From assembly GCA_002748665.1 (NCBI GenBank), contig PDTB01000016.1, forward strand, positions 56,659-120,658: a DNA stretch of 64,000 nt, written 5' to 3'. Made by a program: the position numbers and the translations under genes. This document shows, one piece after another, positions 63,521 to 64,000 of this stretch. The number at the start of each line of letters is the position of its first letter. Within the stretch, counting starts at the first letter, position 1. Below the pieces are notes generated by a model. That model saw only the letters and a program-made list of their open reading frames with translations. It ran no database searches and was not told where the DNA came from. The stretch is from Dethiosulfovibrio peptidovorans. Its GTDB lineage: Bacteria; Synergistota; Synergistia; Synergistales; Dethiosulfovibrionaceae.

Positions 63521-64000
63521 GTGATATCGTCACCCCATGAAATCAAGCGGATCAAGGTCATGGAGCTGCTGGTCAACGGGGAGATGAGCAATCAGGAGGC
63601 AGCGGAGTCCCTGAGCCTCTGTCGGAGGCGGATTATCAGGCTCAGGAAGAAGTACAAAGCTCGCGGCGAAATGGCCCTCATTCAAGGCAACAGGGGCAAA
63701 CATCCCAGGCAGAGGAAGAGGAAGGGCTGTACTGCTCTTCACGCTTATATCGACGACGCTAGGGGTATCGTCGTCGGTGCGTATTTGACTGAGAATGAGA
63801 GTACCTCAGTCTATGTGTCCGCATTGGCTATGGGGAAGGAACGACGTTTGAGCACGTTTGAACAGGGGGTGAAGTGCCTCGGTACAGGCAAGCTCTTCGC
63901 TCTCTCTCCTGAGGCAAAGGGACGTGTTGAATGTTTGTGGAATGTTCTGCAGGACAGACTGCCTGGAAAGCTAAGGCTCCCTGATGTTTCTGATATTGAG
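63521..64000 (+). pseudogene. Decayed IS transposase (ISNCY/IS1202-like), runs off the right edge
   Basis: My own translation of the plus strand from GTG 63521 gives 160 open codons to the window end. It starts with a helix-turn-helix (HEIKRIKVMELLVNGEMSNQ, EAAESLSLCRRRIIRL, KYKARGEMALIQGNRGK), then jumps to ALHAYIDDARGIVVGAYLTENES and to LSPEAKGRVECLWNVLQDRL. In ISNCY transposases about 90 residues with the first catalytic Asp lie between the first two blocks and the HDRH site between the last two. Both are missing here, so in-frame deletions have removed catalytic residues and the copy is probably inactive. The actual start is uncertain. Confidence 0.7.

Overview
The window looks like a chromosomal segment of a diderm anaerobe of the Synergistota (Dethiosulfovibrio/Aminobacterium-like). 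Seen directly: a complete lipid A/Kdo set, BamA, a V-type ATPase operon, and a large beta-helix protein whose C-terminus (SSGGGC, hydrophobic stretch, RR) matches the Synergistota-specific sorting signal known as Synerg-CTERM. Species is not determined. Almost everything is on the minus strand; only cysS and a decayed transposase are on the plus strand. I recognised no tRNA, rRNA or CRISPR array.

Layout, left to right (transcription runs right to left unless noted). (1) 1-9013: O-antigen/nucleotide-sugar genes. There are two AT-rich GT10-type glycosyltransferases, manC, a ColD-like dehydratase, a GDP-fucose-synthase/ColC-like reductase, gmd and a GT4 glycosyltransferase. Together they suggest GDP-L-colitose (or a related deoxy-sugar). 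A two-gene ATPase plus PD-(D/E)xK nuclease-like pair sits in the middle. (2) 9010-31126: an almost gapless operon with an ELM1-like glycosyltransferase, larC, kdsB, an unrecognised conserved enzyme, waaA, kdsD, kdsA, an lpxK fusion, msbA, an LpxB-like gene, lpxB, lpxI, an LptF/G permease, kdsC, lpxA, fabZ, lpxC, lpxD, a secreted barrel-like protein and bamA. Many boundaries are 4-bp ATGA/GTGA overlaps. (3) 31148-32359: a single-pass membrane protein and a small sigma-70 factor, possibly an envelope regulator heading region 2. (4) 32485-39982: rimP-nusA-ylxR-ylxQ-infB, terminator, then rbfA-nrnA-truB-ribF, terminator.

(5) 40119-45599: guaB, ispDF, yacL, recR, ybaB, rlmH. (6) 45596-56049: V-type ATPase genes in transcription order G/H, I, K, E, C, F, A, B, D, preceded by a CBS-pair protein and by a fusion of a WecA-like domain that has lost its catalytic motifs to a WecG/TagA (GT26) domain. 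(7) 56050-59683: an AT-rich promoter region, a perfect 20-bp stem hairpin, serS, an atypical ribH and uvrC. (8) Plus-strand cysS has a clear promoter and meets the Synerg-CTERM beta-helix gene at a shared terminator-like hairpin. A degenerate transposase runs off the right end.

How the genes work together: region 1 supplies a dideoxyhexose and transferases for the distal LPS. Region 2 makes lipid A and Kdo, flips it (MsbA), exports it (LptF/G) and builds the outer membrane (BamA). The sigma/membrane-protein pair is placed to control that unit. The most unusual items are the ATPase-nuclease pair inside the sugar operon, the LpxK fusion, the WecA(inactive)-WecG fusion, the RibH lacking its catalytic motif, and the possible sigma/anti-sigma control of the bam-lpx operon.
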